Part shown: one piece after another, positions 10,316-21,587 of the stretch
Position numbering within the stretch: the first letter of the stretch is position 1
Layout of the letters: the number at the start of each line of letters is the position of its first letter
Assembly (NCBI GenBank): GCA_021018815.1
Contig: JAITYX010000022.1
Span: forward strand, 248,001-312,000
Source: Talinum fruticosum
Taxonomy: Eukaryota; Streptophyta; Magnoliopsida; Caryophyllales; Talinaceae
Length of the DNA: 64,000 nucleotides
Direction of reading: 5' to 3'
Made by a program: the position numbers and the translations under genes
Notes under the pieces: generated by a model
What the model was told of the DNA's origin: nothing
Seen by the model: only the letters and a program-made list of their open reading frames with translations
Database searches by the model: none

Positions 10316-11136
10316 AGGTTAATCACAATCAAAGTGACACAAATTAACAACTAATTAACATGAAATAAAATTAATCTAACAACTACTAACAAAAATTGAC
10401 TCGAAGAACAACATAAACTAACAAAATAAAATTAAACATGAGATTAAACAATTAAACTAACTACTACTAACATCAAAATATAATAAAAATCGAACCTTTA
10501 AACTAAACGAAACAAACTAAAGAGAAGGGAGAGATAAAAGGGAAGAAGTTACCGAGGAACGAATTGAACCGAAATTGAAAACCGTCGGAAGCCGAACTTT
10601 CGAACTAAAAATTAAAACTAAAACAAATTGAATCTCAATATTTACAAGAGTAAAACTAATTTAATGAAATTATAATTAACTTAAAAAACCTAATCCTAAT
10701 ACTAAATAAAAATTGCAGCCACGGAACGACCAAAGTCCCTTCACGTTGATAATCAGCCTTACTTTTATACCATGCCTCTCAAACCTAACGTGCCCTTGAT
10801 TTCGCAATTCCATGGGAATTCTGATGAAGACATCATGTTGATGTCATGATGATGTCATCATCAGAATTTTGTTTCCTTTTTTTTCTTTACCTTGCATGCC
10901 AATTAAATATGAATTTTGGGCCTCATATTTCTGCATTTAAGCAACTCGATTTGCTTAACTTTGTCTCTCAATCTGCATTTTCGCCTTATTTCGAACTCAA
11001 ATTATGGAATCCGCTCATCTCAACTTATCACCTACAAAATCAAATAAAATAAGTAAAAATTCTAAAAATTATATTATTTTACGAGACAAAAACTAAATAA
11101 ATAGGGGTATAAATGACGTAATATTTGGACCGAACA

Positions 11137-12585
11137 AATACCCCACACCTAACTTTTGTTCGTCCTCAAGCAAAACAAAATAAAACCGAACTCACTTTCG
11201 CGAGAATCGCGATTGCACTTAACATGTGCAACAAGCCCTTTAAACCCCTTGATAGCCTAAGTGGACGAGTGAGGTCTCGTGAGGGTTTGGAGAAGATATA
11301 CCCACAAAAACTTGAAAAGGAAAAACAAAAGAGAAAGAGAAAATAGAAAATCTTTTTGGTTTTTCGAAAATTTTTACAAACATATGTACAAAGTGGGAAG
11401 GAATTGTACACATTCTAATCAACCATATCATCCTCGTACCTTGGATATTAACATTCATATAAAGACAATGCACACATCAAGACAGTTGATCCTCCATTGA
11501 TGACATCCACATACCAATTTTTCACCCCATACAATAAGCAAGTTAGACTGGTAGAGTCTCACTTTAAGGTAAAGTGGAACACTCACACTCATGTGTTTAG
11601 AATATATAATGAGGATTCACTCAAAACTCATTCCAATAGCACACCTTACCATAGGCTTGGTCATACTCTCAATTCTCCACCACTATGTAGGCAAAATGCA
11701 AATGCAATCAAGAGGACTTTTACGGGTTGTAATGGGGCTAAGGTTCATGGGTAAGAAGGGAAATAAATTTGGAAAATATGGAGCTAAATAGCCAAGGCCT
11801 AATGAATAAGGAGCAAAAACACTTCCAAAAATAACTTAAAACTTCTTTCCCAATTCACATTTTCAAGTACAAACAAACCCAAGAGAACCTAAGGAATGAG
11901 CATAATTTTTGTGAATTTTCTCATGCCAATCACTTCTTAATTTTTTTATTTTTCTCTTTTTTTCATTTTATTTCTTTTTTTTTTTTTGAACAAATAGTAT
12001 TGGCATGGGAATCATGAACATAGCTCAATTCCAAAGGATATAATAACCACTAGGGGATACATCTAACTTTACATTAATATAAATCCCCTTTTCAAACCAT
12101 AGAAACAAACAAAATACTATTTATATACAACCCAAAATTAGCCATCTCAAGAAGTGTTACTCCACTTGGACCTGACTTAGTTATAGGAAATATATATAGG
12201 CCAATGGTAAAGTGGATGTAGGTATAACAAAGAATAGGTTAAAGCTCAAAGGGCTAGCAAAAAGGGTATATATAGTAGGATGACTTTTTGGCTCATATAG
12301 TTTAAACATCAATGAATGCCTCTATCATATTACATAATGCAAATGCCAAATGTGATATCAAAGAGAGAAAAACAAGTTCTAAAGGAAATACACTAAGGAA
12401 GAGTCACACATGAAATGAAATATGAGACTAAAATTGATGAATTAGTCTATAAGGCTCAAAATCTCACGAGGTTTCTCTACCAAAGTCGAACTAACTCAAT
12501 AATTGAATGTCGGGATTCAAAAGGGACATAGAATGATATATTTTGGATCGAAGTATATTATATACATCATAAATATATACAAACT
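11137..12585 (-). other. 3' untranslated part of the gypsy internal region
   Basis: Continuation of the host gypsy internal sequence between its 3' LTR and the copia insertion. No coding domain recognised; short ORFs here are chance. It ends at AAACT, the left copia target duplication. Confidence 0.6.
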
Positions 12586-14111
12586 TGAAGGTTTGCTTTG
12601 GGAGAGTCTGAGTCACCCTAGAGGGGGTGAATAGGGTGATAGAAAAATCTTTTAGAAAGAGCCGCACTTTTGTGCGAAAAGAGCCAAAGACAGATTCCGA
12701 GTCTAATAACGAGTCGAAAAGATTGGACTCGAAATCAATGAATCGAAAAGATTGGTGCACAAAGACTGCCCGAGTCTAGAATGAACTCGAAAGGGAACAC
12801 AGAGATTTTACGTGGAAACCCTCCCGGGGCAGAAAACCACGGCCCGTGTCAATCCAGACACGAAGTCAAATCCACTATTTTGAGTCCACAAAATACCGTG
12901 AACTTGACTGAACCCGAGTTGCTCCCTTAAACAACTCTATACAAGTTTTCCTAGACTCGAAGTTCCCTTATCCGATCTAGTACTTCCTAGCTGAGATAAC
13001 CCTTACAGCTAGGGACAACTAAGCTGAGTTAACCCTTACAGCTTAGTCAAGGGACCTTACAAAGAATGTAAGAAGTGTTTGTAAAGAAGTACAAGACCTT
13101 ACAACTCGAAAGTAATGAATTACAGAGTGGGAGTTGTAAGTTGAAGATTGAGAGTAAATACAATAACTTTGATCAAGTAAGTGTATAGATAATATGTTCG
13201 GCAACCTTCAAGTCTTGTGAAGTGGCTTCCATTTATAGATGACCAGGCAGAGTAGCCGTTATCTCCATCTGCTGACCGAGAGTCCTCTCGTGACCGTTGT
13301 GAAAGGCTTTACGAGTCACTCGGAAAGTATCCGTTGAAATATGGACGTTGGACAACGGTTTAACTCTCTTGGAAGTCCCAAAACCATCGGTTGTGTCTTG
13401 AAAAAAATAAGGTGGAAACCACCGTTAGGCTTAGCGTTCCAGCTTTTCGGATATGGAAGCGGACGACTTCGACACAATCTTCTGGGACTAGAGCGAGGAA
13501 AGGTGAAAAGCCATATCTGCTGGTGATTTGACGTTACGAAGCCGGCTACTTTTGTAGTTTGAAAAGATATCCTTGATTGGATAACCTACAAAAGTAAAAC
13601 ACCTTCGGTTCTCAAAGTATAAAATACTTTGGTCCAAGGTTAGACACGAGATAATAAAATAATTATGAAAATTACGTAATTGATTATCCGAGTCGAAGAG
13701 AAATGGAATTTTCCGAGTCTAAAATCCATGATACTCGGAATTCCATATGACTTAGTCTTAGGTAAAGAATCAAGTTCCATAACGAATATCGAGTGGGAAA
13801 TACTTGATGTAGACTAAGCACGAAAAGAACTGCGAATGCCGACTTTGCAAACAATAGAGTAGATAATCACAAGTCGGATTCCGAGTGAGAGTGGACTCGG
13901 AATAAAGAACAAGTTTTACGAGTCGCTATCCGCAAAGCGATTAAAGAGATAAGTGAAGGCCAAATCGCATAGAAAAGATACTATTTCACTTAAGTAAGTT
14001 TCTAAGACACGAGAGAATGCCTTGGAATCAAAACACTATATGAATGACATCATTATACCCGATTCCTTTTGCATGACTCAGAAAGATATAGAGCGAGTGT
14101 CCGAGTCTTCA
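12586..14111 (-). repeat. 3' LTR of the SIRE-like copia element
   Basis: 1,526 bp, near-identical to 21588-23115. The minus strand carries CTATAAATGG near 13229-13239, a plausible TATA box in U3. Dense in CGAGT/ACTCG motifs. Confidence 0.9.
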
Positions 14112-14124
14112 ATCTCCCCTTTTT
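14112..14124 (-). other. Polypurine tract of the copia element
   Basis: Minus strand reads AAAAAGGGGAGAT directly before the TGAAGA start of the 3' LTR; this is the plus-strand DNA primer. Confidence 0.85.
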
Positions 14125-14520
14125 GATGAAAGGCATTCCATACTTACACGTAAACTTTGTTAGAGGGAAATAGGACGATTCCGAGTAGTTTGAGTAAAAG
14201 TAAGGCATAATGAATAGATCGGAGCAATATACACTATATCGAGCAAATTAAAGTATGCTTGAACTCATTAACTCGAAAAGAAAGAACTCGAAATAATGAA
14301 ATGCATTAATCCATTAAAAATTTACAAGGGCGATAAGAACTCCCCTAAACACGACAACCAGTTTCGACTACATTTTCTCCCCCTTGCCTTTCAGCAAAAA
14401 CAAGAAACAAAAAGAAGGGAGAAAAGTACAAGTAATACACATAAGTTGTCCGGATAGAAAGAAAATTTTGAAGGGGGCTGCTCTGGCTGACTCGCTGGAG
14501 GAGCGAGATCTTCGACCCAC

Positions 14521-15899
14521 TCAGATCTGCCGTCCGAGCTGAGTACAGACAATTTGAGCTTGGGGAGCGAGCTGTCCCTCGGCAGCTGCCACGGCCTCTT
14601 CTTCCCTTGGCCCGGAAGGAGCTGCCTCAGCTGCAGGTTCCTCGGCGTCCTCCGCTGCATCTGCGGCTTCTTCCTCTGCTTCCTCGGCTTCCTCGCTCTC
14701 CGAGGAGGTCGGGCCTGGGCTCGAAGACGTCTCGGAAGAGTCCGAGTCATCGGGTTCCTGAGCGGCCTTGGACCTTCTCTCTCGAGGAGCTCAGCCAGCT
14801 CCTTCGCTCCTTAACCAGCTCTCTCATCTCAAGAACGAGAGACTGCTGCTCTCGGATTTGGGACCGACCAGTCTTTTGGTTAATGGTCGGACCACGAAGA
14901 ACGAGACTTGAAACCCCGAGCATGTCTCCGAAATCGGAAGACACAGAGGTGATCTTGTCCATGAAGACGAGGGGACAAGAGGGCGGAGAGAGATTTGGAA
15001 GCACTTGGAGGTGGAGGCACCACCAGGTGAAGAGGGAAGAGGGAGAGGGGTTGATTTACGAGTCCGAGGTGGAGAAGGAGGCCTCGGCTCCGAGTTGTGA
15101 ACCCGGACACCGGGGTTAGTTTCCTGGTATCCGTACCCCGGAGTTCCTTCTTGCCGACCACAATGGCCGCCTCGGACACCGCGTTAGGGTCGAGAGGAAG
15201 AGGAACTTGGAATTGTTTGAAGACAAGGGTGAGAAGAGCACCGAAAGGAAGGGAGGTGTTCTTCTTGGTTTGGAGTTGAGCCGGCACGGCGGCCATCCGC
15301 TCAATGATGGAGGGGAAGAGGTCGACTTCGTATCCCTCCGAGGATATCGAAGAGGGCTTTGAGGTGCTTGGAGTTGGGGTTCTCCTTGCTAGAATGCTGA
15401 GAGAAGAAGGTTCTCATCAGCAGGAAACACGAAGCTCGGCTTCGACTTTAAGCGAGTCACGAAAAGTTCTTTCGGACCCGGGGAATTCTTTAGCGTACCT
15501 TTCAAAGAAGTCGTCGGCGACTTCGAGTGAATGGGATAGGGTTGCTATTCAAGAAGAGAGAAGAGACTTTGAACAGACGGTGAAGGAGAGAGGTGTTGAT
15601 ACGAACGAGTAATGTTCGAACCCGAGAGGTTAGAACATTTTCAGAGTGGGAGAGATGAGTGTAGAACTCGAAACGAGTTCGGGATAGATGAACTCGCTGA
15701 AACACAAGAAAGGGTAAACTCCTGTGGTTTGAATGTTGGACAACCAGGAGAATTTGGTTGTTGGGAAGAACTTGTCGTCCAGCGCAAGATCTTTGGGTGA
15801 CAATGGGTTTTGAAGGGGTTGAGCTTTCGGTTTGTTAGTGCGAGGCTTTTTAGAGGAGGAGGAAACCTGGAAATCGGGATGGTTTCCGCGTTTAGGCAT
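14521..15899 (-). pseudogene. Env-like third ORF of the copia element (broken)
   Basis: Lies between RNase H and the PPT. It opens at 15899 with a basic Ser/Lys/Pro-rich start (MPKRGNHPDFQVSSSSKK). The middle part includes TSLPFGALLTLVFKQF, resembling the LPYG..L..VF segment of proteins encoded by the extra ORF of SIRE-type elements. Next comes a charged, possibly coiled-coil stretch (EMRELVKERRSWL), and then an acidic tail rich in Glu, Ala and Ser near 14570-14750. About 460 codons spread over several frames. I see no clear signal peptide or membrane anchor, so env-like describes position only. Confidence 0.55.
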
Positions 15900-16589
15900 T
15901 GTGAGAGATGAAAAGATGAAACTTTTCAAAAGAGAAAGAGATGGAGGTGTAGAAGAGAAGAGAACGAAAATGGTAGAAGAAAATGAGAAGAGAGCGATCG
16001 AAAAACTTACGAGAGAGAGAGCTTCTTCAACACTTGCGAGACGATCAAGGGTCACTGTTCACGTAGAAAACTTCCGCGAGAGGGTTTTCGTTTGAGAGGG
16101 AGGGAGTTTGAGAATACCGAGAGGGAGATGGATAGATGTTATTTATAAAGAATACGCGCGCCCGTTCACTATCCGTTAAGTAACTCCGTTCCGTCTTACC
16201 CGTCCATCGATCATTAATGCCCGGTGTGACAGTTCTTCTTCAACGGTTGAGATTTCGAGTGGTTTGAAATCTGCGGTTAAGATCCGATCGCAGCGCTCGA
16301 GACAGAGAGAGAAAAAGAGTTTGAAATTATAATCCGAAACTCTCCACTGTTCTAGAGATAGCTTCGAGAAAATTTGATGTCCAACTTTCTCTACGTCCGA
16401 GTTTGACTCGGAAAAGTTTCGAGTGACTCGAAACACGAAATAACTATCAGCCCAAGTATCACATGATCAATCGAACCAATGGTTATTGACAACTAAAGCA
16501 CATAGCACGAGAAAAATTCAAGAATCATAACACAAAACTAAGCATTTAACATACCAAGCTCATTCCGAATAAAACGAATTGGTCTTCAC

Positions 16590-17230
16590 CAAGTGGCTTA
16601 GTAAAGATATCAGCTAATTGAAGATTAGTCGGAATGAATTCAAGTGTAATATCACCCTTTTACGAGTGATCGCGTAAGAAGTGATACCGACCTCAATATG
16701 CTTCGTTTTTGAGTCTTTGGACAGGATTCTTAGTGATGCTGATTGCGCTTTGATTGTCACACTTGATTGGAACCGAGTTGAGACATAGTCCGAGATCCTT
16801 CAAGTGTTGTTTTATCCGAGAGAATCGAGCGCAACAAGCTCCGGCGGCAATATATTCAGCTTCGCGAGTTGATAGAGCTACCGAGTTTTGCTTCTTTGAG
16901 TGCCGAGGATATTAGGGATTGACCCGAAACCGACAAGCTCCGGATGTGCTCTTTCGATCAACTTTGTATCCTGCGTAGTCTGCGTCTCGAGTACCCGGTC
17001 GGACTCGGTTACGAGTCTCCGGAGTACCATAGTCCTAGATTCCGAGTGCCTGCAAGATATCCGAATATTCTCTTCACCGCAGTGAGATGTGATTCTTTTG
17101 GATTAGCTTGAAATCGTGCACATAAGCAAACACCGAACATTATATCCGGTCCGCTTGAAGTGAGATATAGCAGTGATCCAATCATACCTCGATAGAGTTT
17201 CGATCTACTTGCTTTACCTGTCTCATCCGA
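16590..17230 (-). pseudogene. Copia RNase H region
   Basis: Minus strand holds scattered RNase H-type segments of copia Pol in broken frames, including the CDNQSAI-type stretch (complement near 16740-16760) and the tail typical of Pol C-termini (near 16600-16630). It continues from the RT region and precedes the env-like ORF. Confidence 0.6.
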
Positions 17231-17286
17231 GTCGAGCTTTATACTGCTCGCTCATAGGGGTAGATGCGTGCTTTGCATCTTGAAGC

Positions 17287-17772
17287 TTATATTTCTTCAG
17301 CGGTTCCTTGGTGTACTTTGATTGATGGACAAAGATTCCATTTTTGTCTTGTTTGATTTGCAGCCCAAGGAAGAAATTGAGTTCTCCCATCATGCTCATT
17401 TGGAACTCTTGACTCATCAACTCGGAAAATTCTCGACACGTGAAATTCATTAGTAGCACCGAAAATAATATCATCAACATATATTTGAACAATGAGAAAA
17501 TCTTTCCCTTTGGTCTTTATGAATAGGGTCTTGTCGATCCGACCTCTTTTGAAATCATTTTGAACCAAGAAGCTGCTCGATCTTTCATACCAAGCTCTAG
17601 GGGCTTGCTTAAGACCATAGAGAGCCTTTTGAAGTTTGAAAACATGATTTGGAAATTCCGAGTTTTCAAAACCAGGAGGTCTGCTCGACATAGACCTCTT
17701 CTTCAATAAAACCATTGAGAAAGGCACACTTAACATCCATTTGATAAAGCTTAATATGCATGCGGGATGCAA
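17287..17772 (-). pseudogene. Copia reverse transcriptase region
   Basis: Contains FKLQKALYGLKQAPRAWY and the catalytic box YVDDIIFGATN, the signature of copia reverse transcriptases. The frame shifts after the box; the continuing segment (MSMMGELNFFLGLQIKQ) is in another frame at 17223-17492. The 17773-18384 stretch also carries Pol sequence, too broken to open. Confidence 0.85.
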
Positions 17773-18384
17773 ATGCCAACGAGTATTCTAATGGCTTCAA
17801 TTCTAGCTACTTGGTGCAAAGGTTTCCCCACAATCAATTCCTTCTTCTTGATTGTAACCTTGAGCTACAAGTCTAGCCTTATTTCGACAACTATTCCACC
17901 CTCATCCGAGTTTGTTTTTGAAAACCCATTTGGTTCCTATAAGCTGGGTGGTCGGAAGGTCGGTTGGTCGAGTCCGGACTTGGTTTCTCTCGAATTGATT
18001 CAGCTCTTCTTGCATGGCCTCTACCCATTCGGGTTCATTAAGGGCTTCTAGTGCATTTTTGGGTTCGAGTTAGTGAAATGAATGCAGTGAATGCACATAG
18101 ATTATGAAGAGAAGAGCGAGTTCTTACCCCACTTGTTGATATCAGAAATAATGTTTTCTTGGGGATGACTGGAAGTAAATTTGAATGCTTTACCAGTTCT
18201 TTGATTCACCAGGTTTGTTGGTTGAATTGCTTGATCTTCGAAGCTTGCTCTAAGTGATCTTCTTCATTGACTTGCTCGTTACGAGCGACCTCTAGAGTTG
18301 TCTCATTCCGAGCTTCCTCGTTACGAGTGGTCTCCTTCGAGTCTTTATAGACTCATCTTCGTCATCATCCTTTACGAGCTTCGG

Positions 18385-19290
18385 TTACGAGTATGAAGAT
18401 TCACTTGGTTTTCCCTGTTCAAGCTCATCAAACACTACGTGGATACTTTCTTCCACTTTGTTAGTTCTCTTGTTGAATATACGGTAAGCTTTGCTATGAG
18501 AAGAATAACCTAGAAAAATTCCTTCGTCGACCAGAGCATGAAACTTGGTCGGATGATCCTTACCGTTGTTGTGGACAAAGCACTTACATCCGAAAGATCC
18601 GAAATAGGAAATATTTGGCTTCCTTCCTTTGTAGAGCTCATAAGGTGTTTTCTTTAGAATGGGTCCGATGAGGCATCGATTGAGAGTGTAGTTGGCTGTG
18701 TTTATCGCCTCCGCCCGAAAATAGTAAGGCAGGTTGTGTTCAATCATCATCGTCCTTGCTATTTCTTCAAGGGTTCTGTTCTTTCTCTCAACTACTCCAT
18801 TCTGTTGAGGAGTTACAGGTGCTTGAGAAGTTGTGAGAAATTCCGTTCTTGTCACAAAACTACGAGAATTCCGAGTAGTCGAACTCCCTTCCATGGTCGG
18901 TTCGAATCTTTTGAATCCGAGTCCGAGATTCAACTTGAATCTTTCTACAGAGCTTGCTGAACTCCTTGAAGGCCTCATTCTTATGCTTGAGAAAACATAC
19001 CCAGGTAAATCTTGAAAAATCATCAGTAATAACAAGTATGTAAGATTTACCTCCGAGACTCTTTACGAGGATTTCACCACATAAGTCCATGTGTAGTAAT
19101 TCAAGCACGTTGGATGTGGAAGCTGTCTTCAGAGATTTGAATGAAGATCGACTTGTTTCCCTTTGGTGCATGCTCCACATACTTTATCCTTCTCAAACGC
19201 ACGATTAGGTAATCCTCTAACCGGATGATGAGATGCAAGCTTTTGAGAGTATGCATGCTAATATGACCTAATCTACGATGCCAAATCCAA
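18385..19290 (-). pseudogene. Copia integrase region
   Basis: Order on the minus strand: HHCC-type start WHRRLGH near 19265-19285, the catalytic core segment VITDDFSRFTWV with the first Asp, TDHGREFDY with the second Asp near 18885, and NGVVERKNRTLEE with the Glu near 18790. Then comes the copia-specific C-terminal part (KTPYELYKGRKPN, GYSSHSKAYRIFN). It spans two frames with at least one stop and one shift between the second Asp and the Glu. Confidence 0.85.
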
Positions 19291-19293
19291 GAA

Positions 19294-19700
19294 TCATCTT
19301 GAAGATATGCTTTTAAACGAGGATAAGTTCGACTTGGTTCGAAAGAGGGATGATGTAGGTATTACCGATCTCTTACCCGAGAGCTTTACCTCTTTGGTGG
19401 TCTCATCCGTAATGTAGCACTTGGATTGAGTGAATTTTACCTCTTGACCTTTGTCACAAAGTCGGGAGATGCTAAGTAAGTTGTACTTTAGTCTTTTGAC
19501 AAAGTAGACTGGGCTCACCAGATTGTTTCCATTACCAATCTTCCCAATGCCCACTATCTTGCCCTTGTTGTCATCACCAAAGGTCACCTTTCCTCCTTTA
19601 TATGACTCCAGCTCGGAAAAGAGTCCTTGGTCACCGACATGTGTCGAGAACATCCGCTGTCCAGGTACCAGTGTCCTTTTGATCTTTTCGAGTGACCTGC
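19294..19700 (-). pseudogene. Copia aspartic protease / pre-integrase region
   Basis: The protease active site DSGCSRHM sits at about 19640-19665 in one frame; the rest (FSELESYKGGKVTFGDDN, YFVKRLKYNLLSISRLCDKG) follows in a neighbouring frame within 19294-19630. The split is a frameshift a few codons after the active site. Confidence 0.8.
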
Positions 19701-20589
19701 AAAATAGAGAGAATCTAACCCTTCTCACTTCCTCTAACGAACCCGAGTAACATTCCTTCATTGTGGTCCTTTTACGAGGAAGAAGGTGCTTCGGAACCCA
19801 GATTTGAACAATTTTGGGTTTAGTCCGATTCCGAGTCTTCTTCTTTTCGGAGAACCGAGTCTGTGTCTCTTTCCTTTTAAAAACCTTTCCTTTTGAAACA
19901 GAGGAAAATGGTTTCTTTTTGTAAATAGGTCCGGGTTTAGTCCTCCTTTCATTTTTATGAATAGGACCATGCTCGACCTTTTGAACTTAACGATTCTGGA
20001 ATCCTTTTGAACAATTCCGAGTAAGAATTAGATTCTTCCTCCTTGTTGAAACCAAGACCTTCTTTTCTAAAAGAGACACATTGTGATCCTAAGAGCATAT
20101 CAAGGTTCTTCTGTCCTTGAGAAAACTTTAAAACCAGATCTTGAGACTCAATGAGCTTCTGTTTCGATTGCTCATTTTCTTTTCTGAGTAACTCGGACTC
20201 GGTCTCATTAGTTTGAGCACTTGTCTTGAGTTCTCCGAGTGTTAGTCTCGAGTTTTTCTAATTCATTTTTAAAGAAGTGCTCTCGGAATTGATTGACTCA
20301 AGTTGCTCCTTGAAATGAGAAGAATCGGAATTGGACTTTTCTTCCAAAGTAAAGATGTACTTAGCTAAATCAACTTTGGAAAATTTGAGGAAGTAATTTA
20401 TTACCTCTTGAGGATCGGTTTCCTCATTATCCGAGTCACGTGTCCGAGTCGACCCTTTTCGGCTTCGAGTCGGTGATTGCCATTAGACACTTTGAGTCAT
20501 CCGAATCCTCGTCGTCTTCGGATGAATCCTCGTCACTCCATGTTGCCATCATGGCCTTTTTCTTCTTCCTGTCCCTTCTTCGTTTTGGA

Positions 20590-21528
20590 CGAGTCCTTGA
20601 CTATGTGGTCTTTGCTTGCCACATTCAAAACATCCGAGCATTCTTAGACAAAGATAACTTTGAAGGTGAAGAAAACTTACATTTTCTGTCTCTTTTGTCC
20701 TTTTTGTAGAATTCTTCTTTTGGTCTTTTGTCCCATCTTTTGTGCTTCATCATTCTCTTGAAGCCTTTTGCAATGAGTGCCATGGGATCATCTTCGAGTC
20801 GGAAGAGCTTGGACTTGCTTCTTTGGATTACGAGGCTTTAAGTGCGATGTTCCTTTTGGAAGTACCCTCGGCATCTTCTTCTTCCGGATGTATCTCATGA
20901 GTCGAAGCTTTCCAATGAGCTCGTCCGGCTTCGGGATTGAGAGGTTACGAGCCTCTTCTATGGCGGTTACCTTAGGACCCCATCGTTTCTTGGGTAGGCT
21001 TCGAGAATTTTCCGGCACATTTCTTCATGGGAGATTCTCTTTCCCAAAGATTTGAGATTGTTGGTGATCTCGGTGAAGCGTATGAACATCCGAGTAATGT
21101 TCTCTTCGGCTCCATTTTGAAAAGCTCGTATTTGTGAAGATACTGGGCTGATCTTCGCTTGTCTCACCTGACTTGTACCTTCGTAGGTGTTGACCGAGTG
21201 TCCCACACCTCTTTAGCGAGTCACGAGCAGAGACTCGATTATATTCTTCGAGCTTATGGCGCACATGAGGATGTTCATGGCTTTGAAGTTCTTCCCGAAC
21301 TTCTCGCCTGCTGGTGTGAACTCGGCCTTTGTTTTTGGAAGGATTCTGAATTCATCTGTCTTTGTTGGAATGTAGTTTCCTTGTTGTATGATTTCCCATA
21401 CTTCTTCATCGTGATTCATGAGGAAACATTCCATAAGCTTCTTCCGAGTGACCGAAATTTGAACCTTTGAATTTTGGTGGCCTGTTGGAAGATCTACCTT
21501 CGTCAAACTCTCCGGTGTTACGAGCCAT
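20590..21528 (-). pseudogene. Copia gag with CCHC knuckle
   Basis: Starts at an ATG at 21528 (MARNTGEF). It runs through capsid-type segments (EEVWEIIQQGNYIPT, MNILMCAISSK, EENITRMFIRFTEITNNLKSLGKRISHEEM, GPKVTAIEEARNL) in at least three frames and reaches the knuckle start CFECGK near 20620. A frameshift lies inside the knuckle. Gag packages the RNA in virus-like particles. Confidence 0.8.
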
Positions 21529-21573
21529 CCGATCTTTAAACCTTTGGACTGTTAGATCCTTTCCGAAAGGCTA

Positions 21574-21585
21574 GGCTCGATACCA
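21574..21585 (-). other. Primer binding site, initiator tRNA-Met type
   Basis: Minus strand TGGTATCGAGCC two bases after the 5' LTR; one base short of the usual TGGTATCAGAGCC-type site (CAGAG reads CGAG), the same CAG/CGA exchange seen throughout this element. Confidence 0.85.
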
Positions 21586-21587
21586 AT

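Larger units (their letters stand above)
8238..11136 (-). repeat. 3' LTR of the gypsy element (split by a solo LTR)
   Basis: Homologous to 26899-28992 from TGTTAGGAAGAATTTAAG to TTGGACCGAACA. About 1.46 kb remains once the insertion 8881-10315 and its 5-bp duplication are removed. The next bases inward (TACCCCACACCTAAC) are the complement of a short purine-rich tract, the likely PPT. Confidence 0.85.

Noticed and set aside
14607..15119. 170-codon plus-strand ORF
   Set aside because: Antisense shadow of the acidic part of the env-like ORF in the copia element.
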